This document shows positions 1 to 10,800 of a stretch of 64,000 nt of DNA, piece after piece. Numbering within the stretch: position 1 is the stretch's first letter; each line of letters begins with the position of its first letter. The stretch is taken from positions 868,001 through 932,000 of the forward strand of contig NZ_JAASQN010000002.1 of the NCBI RefSeq assembly GCF_011762125.1, read 5' to 3'. The notes under the pieces are model-generated. The model was given only the letters and a program-made list of their open reading frames with translations, was not told the DNA's origin and searched no databases. Made by a program: the position numbers and the translations under genes. The stretch is from Sphingopyxis panaciterrae (lineage in GTDB: Bacteria; Pseudomonadota; Alphaproteobacteria; Sphingomonadales; Sphingomonadaceae).

Positions 1-2
1 GG

Positions 3-653
3 CCCACCGAAACGCTGGTGATCGCCGACGAGATCGGCTGCGATGCCGAACTCGCCGCCACCGATCTCCTCGGCCAAGCAGAGCACGGTCCGGACAGTCC
101 CGCCATTCTGCTGACCACCTCGGAAAAACTCGCTCGCGAAACGATGAAAGAGATCGAACGGTTGCTCCAGATCCTGCCGACGGCTGACTATGCGCGAAGG
201 GCATGGGAAAGCTATGGCGAGATCATCGTGGCGGACGACGCTGCCGAAATGGTGCGGATCGCCGACGATATCGCGTCCGAGCATGTTCAGGTGATGACGG
301 CCGATCCCGATTTCTTCCTGCAAAACATGACGAACTATGGGGCGTTGTTTCTCGGCGCCCGCACCAATGTCAGTTTCGGCGACAAGGTCATCGGCACCAA
401 CCACACATTGCCGACCAAGAAGGCTGCCCGCTATACGGGAGGGCTGTGGGTCGGAAAGTTCCTCAAGACCTGTACATATCAAAAAGTGCTGACCGACGAG
501 GCGTCGGCGATGGTCGGGGAATATTGCAGCCGGCTATGCGCGCTCGAAGGTTTCGCCGGCCATGGCGAGCAGGCGAACATCCGGGTCCGCCGTTACGGTC
601 ATCGCGACGTCCCCTATGCCGGGGCGGCGCAACCTCTCCTTGGGGCCGAGTGA
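3..653 (+). CDS. HisD-like histidinol dehydrogenase family protein (5' end cut by window)
   Basis: The frame is open from the first bases of the window, so only the C-terminal ~216 residues are present. The visible part begins with a TETLVIADE stretch, typical of the NAD-linked HisD fold, and carries EHVQVMT and GTNHTLPT motifs of the zinc-binding C-terminal half. Family members oxidise an alcohol to an acid in two NAD-dependent steps. No his genes lie nearby; an SDR starts 1 nt after the stop and a thioesterase follows. A catabolic HisD paralogue (as in sulfopropanediol or other hydroxy-compound oxidation) is therefore likelier than histidine biosynthesis. The fold call is firm; the substrate is unknown. 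Confidence 0.8.
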   Translation, partial: PTETLVIADEIGCDAELAATDLLGQAEHGPDSPAILLTTSEKLARETMKEIERLLQILPTADYARRAWESYGEIIVADDAAEMVRIADDIASEHVQVMTADPDFFLQNMTNYGALFLGARTNVSFGDKVIGTNHTLPTKKAARYTGGLWVGKFLKTCTYQKVLTDEASAMVGEYCSRLCALEGFAGHGEQANIRVRRYGHRDVPYAGAAQPLLGAE

Positions 654-654
654 A

Positions 655-1419
655 ATGGACCTGCCGAGGACGCCGTCCTTCCGCCTGGACGGCCGGCGCG
701 CACTGGTAACCGGAGCCGGCAGGGGGATCGGTCTGGGTCTGGCGGCCGCGCTCGCACAGGCGGGAGCCGAGGTCACGCTCGCCGCGCGTTCGGGCGAGGA
801 GATTGAAGCGGGCGCCTCGACCATCCAATTGGCCGAGGGCGCCGCTTCGGCCGCACTCCTCGACGTGACCGACCTCAACGCCGTCCAGCACTTTTTTGCA
901 GAGCGTCCAGCGTTTCACATTGTGGTCAACAACGCCGGGACAAACCGCCCGATGAATATGCTGGAGGTATCGGAAGCCGACTTCGATGCGGTGCTCGATC
1001 TCAACCTGAAGGCGACCTTCTTCGTAACCCAGCAGGCGGCCCGTGCTATGATCCGCGAAGAGATCGCAGGCAGCCTGATCCATGTCGGTTCGCAGATGGG
1101 CCATGTCGGGGGCGCCAACCGATCATTATATTGCGCGTCAAAATGGGCGATCGAAGGCATGAACAAGGCGTTCGCGCTCGATCTCGCTGCCCACGGCATC
1201 CGATCCAACACCATCGCCCCCACCTTCATTTCAACACCGATGACAAAGCCATTTTTCGAAGATCCGGACTTCACCCGTTCCGTCCTCGAGAAGATCAAAC
1301 TGGGCCGGCTTGGCACCGTCGAAGACCTTATGGGCGCTGCCGTCTTCCTGGCGTCGGACGCATCGTCCCTGGTCACGGGAACCAGCCTCGTCGTCGACGG
1401 CGGCTGGACGGCCGACTGA
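655..1419 (+). CDS. SDR family NAD(P)-dependent oxidoreductase
   Basis: A 254-residue classical short-chain dehydrogenase. It has the cofactor motif TGAGRGIG near residue 16-23, the NNAG motif, catalytic Ser in HVGSQMG and Tyr/Lys in YCASK, and ends in the usual VDGGWTAD. The reading frame is open further upstream, but the ATG at 655 directly follows the HisD-like stop and gives the normal family length. The pair is almost certainly co-transcribed. It presumably oxidises or reduces a secondary alcohol/ketone handled by the neighbouring HisD-like enzyme and thioesterase. The substrate cannot be inferred. Confidence 0.9.
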   Translation: MDLPRTPSFRLDGRRALVTGAGRGIGLGLAAALAQAGAEVTLAARSGEEIEAGASTIQLAEGAASAALLDVTDLNAVQHFFAERPAFHIVVNNAGTNRPMNMLEVSEADFDAVLDLNLKATFFVTQQAARAMIREEIAGSLIHVGSQMGHVGGANRSLYCASKWAIEGMNKAFALDLAAHGIRSNTIAPTFISTPMTKPFFEDPDFTRSVLEKIKLGRLGTVEDLMGAAVFLASDASSLVTGTSLVVDGGWTAD

Positions 1420-1487
1420 CCGTTCGCCCGAGCGGTCCCCCTTTCCCACGCCTCCCCTACCCGAACCAATATATCTGGAGATTCCCA

Positions 1488-1919
1488 ATGCCCCGCGAGC
1501 CCTTCCGTCCGCGATCGGACTATCGCCACTGGACACCCGTCCTGACGCGGTGGTTCGACAATGACGTCTTTGGACATGTCAACAATACGATCTACTATAT
1601 CTGGCTCGACACGGCCGTGTGCGGATGGCTGATGGAGGCTGGCTTGCTCGAAGTCGACGGCGAGGATCTTATCGGTCTGGTTGTCGACACCGGCTGCGCC
1701 TACGCAAGCCCGGTCAGTTTTCCCGAACGGGTGGAAATCGGACTGCGCGTCGCGAAGATGGGAAATTCGAGCGTGACCTATCATCTCGGGGTTTTCGTCG
1801 AGGGGGCGGAAAGCGCATCGGCACAGGGACATTTCACCCATGTCTATGTCGACCGGACCAACCGCCGGCCAGCAAAGCTCGATGAGCGATGGCGATCCCT
1901 GCTCGCGCAACTGATGTAG
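1488..1919 (+). CDS. Acyl-CoA thioesterase, hot-dog (4HBT) family
   Basis: A 143-residue protein with the 4-hydroxybenzoyl-CoA thioesterase-type signature DNDVFGHVNNTIYYIWLDT near residues 24-42; its Asp is the expected catalytic residue. The start is set by CTGGAG (1475-1480) just upstream of the ATG; a longer open frame upstream runs through the SDR gene and is not coding. The gene lies 68 nt after the SDR in the same direction and likely belongs to the same operon. It hydrolyses a CoA thioester in the cytoplasm; the acyl group is unknown. Confidence 0.88.
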   Translation: MPREPFRPRSDYRHWTPVLTRWFDNDVFGHVNNTIYYIWLDTAVCGWLMEAGLLEVDGEDLIGLVVDTGCAYASPVSFPERVEIGLRVAKMGNSSVTYHLGVFVEGAESASAQGHFTHVYVDRTNRRPAKLDERWRSLLAQLM

Positions 1920-2109
1920 GAAAATCTCTGTGCACTGGCTGATCGGCTCATGATCAGGCTGGTCCCGCGCACCCTGCGTTCGTCGTCTTCTCGCCTGGAG
2001 TTCCAACGATTTGCAGCCGATCACGTTCGCGCGTCATGCACTTTCGCACGAGTTCCGCCGCGGGATTCACAAACCACTGACATAGGCCCGTACACACCGG
2101 ACCGGATCG

Positions 2110-2335
2110 CCGACATGCTCAAGGACGCCCTCGCCGGATCGGGGTGCTCGACGATCGAGATCGTCAAGCGCTCCAACACGGCGGAGGGCTTCCAATTCTC
2201 CGAGAACAGATCTTCAAGAGCTCGGCGGCCCGCCTCGCCAAAGACGGGAACATCCCTGACTTCTTCACCAGCATGAGCCACATCGCCTCCATCCGCCCGG
2301 TCACCCGGCGAACTGCAAGCTATTGCTACGCTTGA
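2110..2335 (+). pseudogene. Decayed IS5-family transposase C-terminus
   Basis: One frame gives LKDALAGSGCSTIEIVKRSN followed by EGFQ, and another gives ARLAKD, then HIASI and VTRR before a stop. Together these match the C-terminal catalytic region of IS5-group DDE transposases (IEIVKRSD..GF..RRLAKD..ASI). The tryptophan-rich block normally between the two halves is missing and the frame changes, so this is a non-functional remnant. No terminal inverted repeats were identified. The rest of 1920-2382 shows no gene. Confidence 0.6.
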
Positions 2336-2382
2336 AGAGCTTCCAAATCAGGCCCGGGATTTTCTAACACGTAGCTATGTCT

Positions 2383-2862
2383 TCAAACCGACGCCGACGC
2401 CGCTTCCTGTATCTTCGCTCCACCTTCAAGAAGGCCGTCGTACCCGCCGAAAGCTTCCCACACCACCATCGCGTCAAAATGCTCGCGCAGCCGGGACAGC
2501 TTGCCGTCCCTGATCTGCAAATTAAGAACGTAAGTCTGGTTATACGGCTTGCCGGTCATGGTCACCGTTGCACTGGCCTTGAACTCAATGACGAAGAAGT
2601 TCGGGTCGAGGGTCGGGTGGACGACCCGGTCGAATATCCGCATGTCGGGAACAGCTGCAAAGAACCAGTCGATAAAGTGGCCAATGAGTACACGGCCAGG
2701 GATTGCCTTCTCTAGCGGCGCAGGCATGAAGGGCATTTCCCAAACTGCGTCATCGCTGAACATGTTTTTCATGTCCGAAAGATCCTGGCCCGACGGCAGC
2801 GGGCTTTGGAGGTAACCGAAGAATTTCTCGATAACCTCTTTATTCTGTTCACGGGTATCCAT
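2383..2862 (-). CDS. SnoaL-like / NTF2-fold protein
   Basis: A 159-residue protein of the NTF2/SnoaL-like fold: an N-terminal helix (EVIEKFFGYL), the FSDDAVWEMPF strand region, a DWFFAAVPDM segment and the C-terminal beta strands ending REHFDAMVVWEAF. Relatives are small isomerases, cyclases, hydrolases or dehydratases, usually accessory enzymes in catabolic clusters. AAGGA precedes the ATG by about 9 nt. It lies 42 nt downstream of the SDR at 2905-3657 on the same strand and is probably in its operon, divergent from the LysR gene. Function is not predictable beyond the fold. Confidence 0.8.
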   Translation of the reverse strand: MDTREQNKEVIEKFFGYLQSPLPSGQDLSDMKNMFSDDAVWEMPFMPAPLEKAIPGRVLIGHFIDWFFAAVPDMRIFDRVVHPTLDPNFFVIEFKASATVTMTGKPYNQTYVLNLQIRDGKLSRLREHFDAMVVWEAFGGYDGLLEGGAKIQEAASASV

Positions 2863-2904
2863 GATGGCTTTTCCTTATTTTACAAAGTGGAGTTGCAGAC
2901 TTGT

Positions 2905-3657
2905 TTAGGCGACTCTTCCGCCATCGACTGGCAGGACGACACCCGTCACATAACGCGCCTCGTCCGAGCACAGCCATAGCGCGCCATTGGCTATCTCCTC
3001 GGGCGTGCCCAACCTGCCCATGGGCACGTCCTGAGCGAAGAAATTCTCGACGTCCGGGATGCCCATTGCGTGGATCGCGGGCGTGTTGACCGTGCCGGGA
3101 CAAACGCAATTCACGCGAATGCCGCGTTTGGCATAGGTCAACCCTGCAACACGCGTCATGTGGATGGTCGCCGCCTTCGCCGCTGAATAAATCGCAAGCG
3201 GCGGCATGCTGATCAACCCGGCTCCCGAAGCGGTATTCACGATCGCGCCACCGCCATTCTGGAGCATGTACTCGATCTCATACTTCATACAGAGCCAAGG
3301 CCCCTTGAAGTTGACTGCGGAGATCCGGTCGAACTCCTCCTCCTCGGTGTCGGCTATTTCGGCTGCGGGACCACCATATCCCGCATTATTGTAAGCGCAG
3401 TCCAGCCTTCCGTAACGCTCAACTGTCGCCGCAATGAGGCTGCGGACCTGGTCGCTTTCCGTAATGTCCACCTTGTGGAAGAATGCGTCGCCGCCCGCTT
3501 GGCGGATAACCTCGACAACTGCTTCGCCCTTCTCTTCGTCGAGGTCGGCCACGACCGTTCGCGCACCACGCTTCGCAAAGAGGATAGCTGCCGCTTCCCC
3601 AATACCGGAGGCCGCACCCGTAATAATTGCAACCTTGCCATCGAGTGATTTTGTCAT
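2905..3657 (-). CDS. SDR family oxidoreductase
   Basis: A 250-residue classical SDR with TGAASGIG near the N-terminus, NNAGYGG, the active-site Ser in NTASGAG and the YSAAK Tyr-Lys pair, ending in a VDGG motif. The ATG at 3657 was chosen because GGAGAGGT lies just upstream and the protein then starts at the usual MTKSLDGKVAI; the frame extends 32 codons further without support. It is divergent from the LysR gene at 4015 and likely co-transcribed with the SnoaL-like gene. LysR regulation is the natural guess. Confidence 0.9.
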   Translation of the reverse strand: MTKSLDGKVAIITGAASGIGEAAAILFAKRGARTVVADLDEEKGEAVVEVIRQAGGDAFFHKVDITESDQVRSLIAATVERYGRLDCAYNNAGYGGPAAEIADTEEEEFDRISAVNFKGPWLCMKYEIEYMLQNGGGAIVNTASGAGLISMPPLAIYSAAKAATIHMTRVAGLTYAKRGIRVNCVCPGTVNTPAIHAMGIPDVENFFAQDVPMGRLGTPEEIANGALWLCSDEARYVTGVVLPVDGGRVA

Positions 3658-4014
3658 ACTACCTCTCCATTCAGCTTTTTCTGAGCGTCGGGATCCGTTT
3701 AGAATCTCCAGACTTTCCGGCGTCCAATGCTTCACCCCCTTCCGAGGCTTCACCTCGTTACGAAGAACGATGTTCCCACCAATCAGTGACGACGGTGTTC
3801 TACCTTTGGCTTAGCCGGGCGATGGGAAAAACGGCAACGCTTGGAGATCAATGCCGTTATTGATCCGACAAATGATAAGAGCGGGAAACCGGGCCTTGCA
3901 GCCCTGGGCCGTAACTCGAATGTCTCAGCTCAAACGGCCCAACCCGACCGCGCAATTGCAATGCAACCATTTCTGTGGGAATGATTGGCACAATAAAAAG
4001 AACGCATCAGGGAC
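3658..4014 (+). promoter_or_regulatory. Divergent promoter region between SDR and LysR genes
   Basis: A 357-nt region between two divergent starts, without a convincing gene. It must hold the promoters of both units and, by analogy with LysR systems, a T-N11-A type operator. I could not single out one box with confidence. Confidence 0.5.
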
Positions 4015-4938
4015 ATGCCGAGCGCCAGAAACATCGACCCCCATTTGTTAGCGTGCTTGGAAGTGCTTGTCGCGGAACGGCACGTCACCCGAGCGGCCGA
4101 GCGAATGAACATGACCCAATCGGGCATGAGCAATGCGCTTGCCCGACTTCGCACCCTATTCGGGGACCCCATCCTTGTCAGGACGTCGCACGGCATGGAA
4201 CCGACTGCGAGGGCGATCACCCTGGCGCGACGTATCAGTCATGTGTTGACGAGTCTTGATTCGATCATCGCAAGCAAATCGACCTTCAATCCGGCAACCG
4301 ATCATGCATCGTTTGAATTGGTCGCATCGGACTATGTCGCCTCAACCTTGGTGACCAAGGTCGTATCCCGGTTGCGGGATACCGCCCCCCATGTCGCGAT
4401 CAGCATCGATCAACCCAATCCCGGAAGCGTGCGGCGCTGGCTGGAGGAAGGTATCTTTGACATTGCCATCGGATATTGGCCGACCTTCGACTATGGCGAT
4501 CTATATGGATCGACAGTTTTCAGCGATAATTTGAGTTGTATAGTGCGTACAGATCATCCTACCATCGGCGATGAGCTGAGTATCGAGGATTATCTCGCTT
4601 TACGTCACGCGATGTTCGGCTCGATCAACAGCACCATATCCTCAATCGACTTGAAAGTAGATGAAGCACTTCGAGGCCGCGGAGAGAAGCGCACCATCGG
4701 GTTGAACGTGCCGAATTTTCTCGTGCTTCCCTATATTGTTGCAAACTCGGACATGATTGCAACCATTCCTACAAATTTCGCAAAAATAGCTTCCCAACAG
4801 CACGGGGTGAGAGTTTTGCCGCTTCCATTTCCGATAGCCGAAATCAACGTCACGATGGTCTGGCATGGCCGTACCAATGCGGACGCGGCGCACATGTGGT
4901 TCAGAGATTTGGTGCGTGAGGCAGGCCGCCTCCTTTAG
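4015..4938 (+). CDS. LysR family transcriptional regulator
   Basis: A 307-residue LTTR. The winged helix-turn-helix lies at residues ~8-67 (VTRAAERMNMTQSGMSNALARLRTLFGDPILVR), followed by the linker helix and a periplasmic-binding-like effector domain. It resembles the NodD/NahR/PcpR-type branch, whose members respond to aromatic or related effectors. It is divergent from an SDR-SnoaL operon, the classical arrangement for an LTTR and its target. Effector unknown. Confidence 0.9.
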   Translation: MPSARNIDPHLLACLEVLVAERHVTRAAERMNMTQSGMSNALARLRTLFGDPILVRTSHGMEPTARAITLARRISHVLTSLDSIIASKSTFNPATDHASFELVASDYVASTLVTKVVSRLRDTAPHVAISIDQPNPGSVRRWLEEGIFDIAIGYWPTFDYGDLYGSTVFSDNLSCIVRTDHPTIGDELSIEDYLALRHAMFGSINSTISSIDLKVDEALRGRGEKRTIGLNVPNFLVLPYIVANSDMIATIPTNFAKIASQQHGVRVLPLPFPIAEINVTMVWHGRTNADAAHMWFRDLVREAGRLL

Positions 4939-5000
4939 GGTAAGTACCCAGCGTCAGGCGCGATGAATTTTTCACCGAATGCCTGACGCCATGCCAATGA

Positions 5001-6035
5001 TCACGCAGACTCCCGCTCTTTCAGCATATCCAGGGCCACGTCTATGATCATGTCCTCCTGCCCGCCGACCATCTTGCGGCGGCCGAGCTCGACGAGGATG
5101 GCTCTGGTGTCGAGGCCGTAGTCGGCTGCGGCTTTCTCGGCATGGCGCAGGAAGGAGGAGTAGACGCCGGCGTAACCGAGTGCCAGGGTCTCACGGTCCA
5201 CTCGTACCGGCCGGTCCTGGAGCGGACGAACGAGGTCCTCGGCGGCATCCATCAGCTTCATCACGTCGCAACCATGGTTCCAGCCCTTGCGATCGACAGC
5301 GGCGACAAACACCTCCAAGGGTGCATTACCGGCGCCCGCTCCCATGCCAGCCAGGCTCGCGTCGATGCGCACCGCCCCCTCCTGTGCCGCCACGATGGAG
5401 TTCGCCACGCCCAGCGACAAATTGTGGTGCGCGTGCATGCCGCGCTGCGTTTCTGGCTTGAGCACCCGGTCATAGGCGCGGAACCGCTCGCGCACGCCGT
5501 CCATGTCGAGCGCGCCGCCGCTGTCGGTGACGTAGACGCAGTGCGCGCCGTAACTCTCCATCAGCAGCGCCTGCTGGGCCAGCGCCTCGGCCTCGATCAT
5601 GTGGCTCATCATCAGGAAGCCGGACACGTCCATGCCCAGATCGCGGGCGATGCCGATATGCTGCTTGGAAACATCGGCCTCGGTACAGTGCGTCGCGACG
5701 CGAACCGAGCGGACACCGAGATCATAGGCGCGGCGCAGTTCCTCGACCGTACCGAGCCCCGGCAGGATCAGCGTCGTCAGCACCGCTTTCGTCAGCACCT
5801 CGGCAACCGCTTCCAGCCACTCCCAGTCGGTATGCGCGCCGAAGCCGTAGTTGAAGCTCGTCCCCGACAGGCCGTCGCCATGCGCGACCTCGATTGCGTC
5901 GACACCCGCGGCATCGAGCGCCCTGGCGATCGCCGCGACATGATCGAGCCCGTACATGTGGCGGATCGCGTGCATGCCGTCGCGCAGCGTCACGTCCTGG
6001 ATGTAGAGCTTCTGGCTATTCACATCGAAGCTCAT
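5001..6035 (-). CDS. 4-hydroxy-2-oxovalerate aldolase
   Basis: A 344-residue DmpG/BphI/MhpE-type class II pyruvate aldolase that cleaves 4-hydroxy-2-oxo acids to pyruvate and an aldehyde in the lower meta-cleavage pathway. Visible motifs are [13 protein letters not shown] at the N-terminus (catalytic Arg, metal-ligand Asp, His), YVTDSGGA, and the metal-binding [10 protein letters not shown]. The ATG at 6035 overlaps the dehydrogenase stop (ATGA) and is preceded by GGAGGG; the longer upstream frame runs through that gene. In characterised homologues aldolase and dehydrogenase form one channelling complex, consistent with the overlap. Confidence 0.95.
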   Translation of the reverse strand: MSFDVNSQKLYIQDVTLRDGMHAIRHMYGLDHVAAIARALDAAGVDAIEVAHGDGLSGTSFNYGFGAHTDWEWLEAVAEVLTKAVLTTLILPGLGTVEELRRAYDLGVRSVRVATHCTEADVSKQHIGIARDLGMDVSGFLMMSHMIEAEALAQQALLMESYGAHCVYVTDSGGALDMDGVRERFRAYDRVLKPETQRGMHAHHNLSLGVANSIVAAQEGAVRIDASLAGMGAGAGNAPLEVFVAAVDRKGWNHGCDVMKLMDAAEDLVRPLQDRPVRVDRETLALGYAGVYSSFLRHAEKAAADYGLDTRAILVELGRRKMVGGQEDMIIDVALDMLKERESA

Positions 6036-6973
6036 GCTGCGGCCCTCCGGTCGATAATTCTCTGCGCGAGCAGCTCGCCGGTCGCCTTCGCGGCGGCCGT
6101 CATGATGTCGAGATTGCCCGAATAGCTCGGCAGATAGTCTCCCGCCCCTTCCACCTCGAGGAAGATCGAGGTCTTGATACCGGTGAACTCGCCGCGGCCG
6201 GGGATCTTGAGCTGGTCGTTGTCGCCGTAACGCTCGAACTGAACTTCCTGCTTGAGCCGGTAGCCGGGCACATAGGCCTGCACCTTCGCGACCATCGCCT
6301 TCACGGACGCCCGGATCATCTCCTCGTCGGCACCCTCCGAAAGGGTGAATACCGTGTCGCGCATGATCATCGGCGGCTCGGCGGGGTTGAGGATGATGAT
6401 CGCCTTGCCCTTTTCCGCGCCGCCGACCTGTTCGATCGCGCGCGCGGTGGTGCGGGTGAATTCGTCGATATTGGCGCGCGTACCGGGGCCGGCCGATCGC
6501 GATGACACGGAAGCCACGATCTCGGCATAATGGACCTTCGCGACCTGGCTTACCGCGGCGACCATCGGGATGGTCGCCTGGCCGCCGCACGTCACCATGT
6601 TCACGTTCGTCGCTTCGAGATTCCGTTCCATGTTCACGGGCGGAATCGTGAAGGGACCAATCGCCGCAGGGGTCAGGTCGACCACGAGCTTGCCGTCGGC
6701 GCGCAGCGCCTCGTCGTGTGCCTTGTGGGCGTAAGCGGAGGTCGCGTCGAACACGATGCCGATCTCGGCATAGTCGGGCAGGGCGCGCAGTCCATCCAAC
6801 CCTTCATGCGTGGTGGCGACCCCGCGTTCCCGAGCCATCGCCAGTCCCTCGGAAGCAGCATCGATGCCGACCACCGCCGTTAGCTCCATATTCTGCGGAT
6901 ATTTGATCATCTTGATCATCAAATCGGTGCCGATATTGCCCGATCCGATGATCGCCGCCTTCACCTTAGTCAT
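6032..6973 (-). CDS. Acetaldehyde dehydrogenase (acylating)
   Basis: A 313-residue DmpF/BphJ/MhpF-type enzyme that converts acetaldehyde or propanal plus CoA and NAD+ to the acyl-CoA. The Rossmann motif GSGNIGTD lies at residues 10-17 and the catalytic cysteine is C129 in [12 protein letters not shown]. Length is normal. The stop overlaps the aldolase start by 4 nt, and the hydratase ends 11 nt upstream, so the three are translationally coupled. It is the final step of the lower meta pathway. Confidence 0.95.
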   Translation of the reverse strand: MTKVKAAIIGSGNIGTDLMIKMIKYPQNMELTAVVGIDAASEGLAMARERGVATTHEGLDGLRALPDYAEIGIVFDATSAYAHKAHDEALRADGKLVVDLTPAAIGPFTIPPVNMERNLEATNVNMVTCGGQATIPMVAAVSQVAKVHYAEIVASVSSRSAGPGTRANIDEFTRTTARAIEQVGGAEKGKAIIILNPAEPPMIMRDTVFTLSEGADEEMIRASVKAMVAKVQAYVPGYRLKQEVQFERYGDNDQLKIPGRGEFTGIKTSIFLEVEGAGDYLPSYSGNLDIMTAAAKATGELLAQRIIDRRAAA

Positions 6974-6984
6974 CCCTCAAGCTC

Positions 6985-7812
6985 CTATGAGAATTCGGCT
7001 GCAACACGCCCGAGACCGCTTATATGGGCTTCGTAACGAGCACCCTGCCTCACCGTGACCATTGGACCGACCGCGCCGGTCAATATGATATCCCCCGCGT
7101 TGAGCGGGTCGCCGTAAGCACAGCATTGCCTCGCCAACCAAGTGGCGGCGTTAAGCGGATGACCCATGCAATCGCTGCCAAGGCCCTGCGAAACGGTCCG
7201 GCCATCTTCGGTCATCGCCATCGTCGCATCCCGCAGATCGACCTGGTCGAGACGCTTTGGATCGGCACCCAATACAAAGCCCGCAGCCGACGCATTATCA
7301 GCGACCGTATCGAACAGCTGGATGTCCCAGTCGATGATGCGGCTATCAACGATTTCGAGCGCCGGTAGCACGAAGGCCGTTGCCTTGATGATGTCTACGA
7401 GCATGAGGTCGGGGTCGTGCAGATCATGCTCTAGAACGAGTGCGACTTCCGCCTCGATTTTCGGGTGGATCAAACTCGAAATCGAGACCGTCGCGCCATC
7501 GCCATAGGCCGTTGAAGCCCACAACGTACCATAGTCGGGCTGGTCCACGCCCAGCTGCCGCTGTACCGTGGCCGCAGTCAGGCCGATCTTGCGGCCGATT
7601 ACCCGGTCACCGGCCGCGGTACGCAGTTCGCGCACCTGCCGCTGGACGGCATAGGCACCTTCCTGCGTCGTCGAAACCCCAAGCTCCGCAGCACTGTCGC
7701 GAAGCGGCCGGATCGGCGTGCGATTGACATCCGCCGCGCGCAGCGCCGCCGCGAGCCGCGCGTGCCGCGCGTCCAAGGATTCAGAATTGTGCGGGGTTGT
7801 AGGTTCGGACAT
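6985..7812 (-). CDS. 2-oxopent-4-enoate / 2-hydroxyalkadienoate hydratase
   Basis: A 275-residue member of the MhpD/XylJ/BphH hydratase family within the fumarylacetoacetase superfamily. Motifs seen are GRKIGLT, the metal-binding segment IEAEVALVLEHDL, PALEIVDSRI and the C-terminal LTGAVGPMVTV. It hydrates a 2-hydroxyalka-2,4-dienoate to a 4-hydroxy-2-oxo acid, the aldolase substrate. It follows the ferredoxin oxidoreductase gene by 45 nt and precedes the acetaldehyde dehydrogenase, giving the order hydratase-dehydrogenase-aldolase. Whether the chain is C5 (aromatics) or C6 (as in steroid TesE) cannot be told. Confidence 0.92.
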   Translation of the reverse strand: MSEPTTPHNSESLDARHARLAAALRAADVNRTPIRPLRDSAAELGVSTTQEGAYAVQRQVRELRTAAGDRVIGRKIGLTAATVQRQLGVDQPDYGTLWASTAYGDGATVSISSLIHPKIEAEVALVLEHDLHDPDLMLVDIIKATAFVLPALEIVDSRIIDWDIQLFDTVADNASAAGFVLGADPKRLDQVDLRDATMAMTEDGRTVSQGLGSDCMGHPLNAATWLARQCCAYGDPLNAGDIILTGAVGPMVTVRQGARYEAHISGLGRVAAEFS

Positions 7813-7857
7813 AGATAGACCTCGACAATAAAGATGGAAAAGCAGGCTTGTTCACTC

Positions 7858-10800
7858 TCAAGCCATTCCACTTGAAGCCATTACGGGCGAACGGTGCGAT
7901 GCGCCCGACGGGCGCTCTGCCGCGCGGAATGAGGAGAGGGCGTCCACCTGCCTTTGCCGCGCCACCGCAACACTGTTCAGCTTCACATGCCCAAAGCCGC
8001 GAATGGCTTGCGCCGCTTCGGCAACCTTGGCCGCATCGGAAATATTCTGAGAGTTCAGGGCAGGTAGAAGCGTGTCCAGTACCAGCGCGCGGAAATCGTC
8101 GGCCAGCTGACGCTCCAGCCTGCGTTCCTTTGTGTAGCCGAACACATCAAACATCGTGCCACGCAAAAAGCGTCCGCGTGCGAGCAATGCCAGCGCCGGA
8201 TACATCCACCCGCCAAACCGCGACTTGCGCGGGTGGCCGGTCACGGGGTCGCGACGGGCAAATAGTGGCGGCGCCATATGGAAGCTGAGCTTGAACGGCC
8301 CTTCGAAGCGCTCCTCGATAGACTGGCGGAAGCCCGATTGAGTGTGCAGCCGCGCCACCTCATATTCGTCCTTATAGGCCATCAGCCGAAAGAGCGATCG
8401 AGCGACTGCCCGGGCGAACTTGTCGCTGTCTGGAAGGACGGCCGCCTCCGCCGCGCGCGCGCGCTCCACAACGTCGGCATAGCGTCGCGCATAGGCGGCA
8501 TCCTGATAATCCGTCAGGAACGCGACCCGGCGGGCCACTTCTTCGTCGAGCGAAGATGAGAGGATGTGGTGCGGCGGCTGATCGCCCTGCGCCATAGCCC
8601 GTACAGCAGGAAGATCGAGCGCAGCCCGCCGCCCCCATTCGAACGCCTGACGGTTGAGCGGCACTGCTACCCCGTTCAGAGCGATAGCGCCATCGAGAGC
8701 TTCGAAGGAAAGGGGCAGCAAACCTCTCTGCCATGCAAATCCCACCAGGAAGAGGTTCGTGCCCACGGCGTCACCCACCAGGCGGGTCGCGAGATCGGTT
8801 GCGTCGAAGAGATCAACCCGTTCATCTCCCACCATCGATTTCAGCGCCTTGCGCAATGCCGATGTCGGCAAGCGAACGTCGGGGTCACGGGTGAAGGCGC
8901 CGGTGATGCTTTCCCGACCGTTGGCGATCACGCGGCCGGTGCCGCGCGAGATGCGACCGAGATTGTCCGGCAAGGCACCGACCACCAGGTCGCAGACCAG
9001 GAGAAGGTCCGCGGCGCCCGCACTGATTTTGGACGCGCGTATGTCGTCAGCATTGGGGGCGAGCTGGATGTGGCTGACCACGGCGCCCCCCTTTTGCGCC
9101 AGGCCGGTCATGTCCATGACGCGCACGGCCATCCCATCCAGATGGGCGGCCATGCCGATGATTGCGCCGATCGTTACGACGCCGGTTCCGCCTATGCCCG
9201 TTACCACCAGCGAGCATTTTTCGCCGTCGATGGCCGGCACCGGGTCGGGTATGGCCTCTCCGCCCGTCAGGGCGGGCGTCGGCTTACGCAGCTTGCCCCC
9301 TTCGACGGTCACGAAACTCGGGCAGAAACCATCGAGGCACGATCGATCCTTGTTGCAGGTCGATAGGTCGACGCTACGCTTGCGGCCGAATTCAGTCTCG
9401 ACCGGGACGACCGACAGGCAATTGGAAGCGCGCGAGCAATCGCCGCACCCTTCGCAGACCAGGTCGTTGATCAACACGGCCACTTGCGGGTCGGGCACTT
9501 TCCCCCGCTTACGCAGGCGCCGCAGCTCGGTCGCGCAGGTTTGGTGGTAGATGAGAACGGTGACGCCCGCGATGTCGCGCAACTGACGTTGAACCTGATC
9601 GAGTTCCGCACGCGGATGGATGGCCACCTGTTTGCCGAACAAGCCAGCGGGATACTGGTCGGGGTCGTCAGACACGATCACGACGCGCGCCGCGCCCTCT
9701 GCCGCGACCTGCGCGGCGACACGATCGACCGTCAGCTCGCCATCCATCGCCTGTCCACCCGTCATGGCCACGGCGTCGTTGAACAGAATCTTATAGGTGA
9801 TGTTGACGCCGGCCGCGATCGCCGCGCGAATGGCCAGCGAGCCGGAATGGAAATAGGTGCCGTCACCGAGATTTTGGAAGACGTGATCGCTCGTCGAATA
9901 GCGCGACAGACCGACCCAGTTCGCGCCCTCGCCACCCATATGTGTGTAGCTGGAGGTATTGCGCTCCATCGGCAGCACCAAGCCGTGACAGCCGATGCCG
10001 GCGAACGCGCGGCTGCCCTCGGGAACGTTGGTCGAGCTGTTGTGCGGACAGCCGGAACAGAAATGCGGTGGGCGCTCAGCCAGGCTCGCCAAGCCGCTCA
10101 GCGCCGCGCCATTGTCCACCAGGCGCGCGACCCGCGCCGCCAATTCCGCGTCGCCTCCGCGTGCGAGGAGGCGTTTTCCCAGCCGGGCCGCGATAAGGCC
10201 GGAACCTAGTTCCCCATTTGAAGGGAATAGCCATTGCCCCTTCTCGTCGCATTTTCCAACGATGACAGGCGCGTTCGGCAAACTGTAAAGATGCTTGCGG
10301 AGCTGGTCCTCCACCAGTCCGCGCTTCTCCTCGACGACGATGATTTGCTCCAGCCCGGTCGCGAATTCTCTGATGCCCTCAGGCTCGAGCGGCCAAGGCA
10401 TCGCAACCTTGTAGAGGCGCAGACCTAATGCGGCTGCCTGTCGTTCCCCGATGCCGAGATCCGCAAGCGCCTGCAACGTGTCAGCATGCGCCTTGCCTAC
10501 CGTAACGATCCCGATGCGTGCGTCGCCTGCTCCGAAGACGACATGATCGAGCCGGTTTGCGCGCGCAAAGGCAAGCGCTGCCGGAATCTTGAACCTGTGC
10601 AACCGCTCGTCCTGCGCGAGCGCAGTGTCAGGCGAGCGCAACGAGACCCCATCGGCGGGCATTTCGAAATCCGTCGGGGTCGAGACATCGATCCTTGGAT
10701 CGTGGGACACGCTCTCGCTACTGTCCATGATCTCGGTTACGACCTTCAATCCGACCCACAACCCGGTGTAGCGGGACATTTCCCAGCCGATTAGCCCCAA

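Noticed and set aside
463-1104. Long reverse-strand frame opposite the HisD-like and SDR genes
   Set aside because: It is a codon-bias shadow of two convincing forward genes and resembles no protein family.
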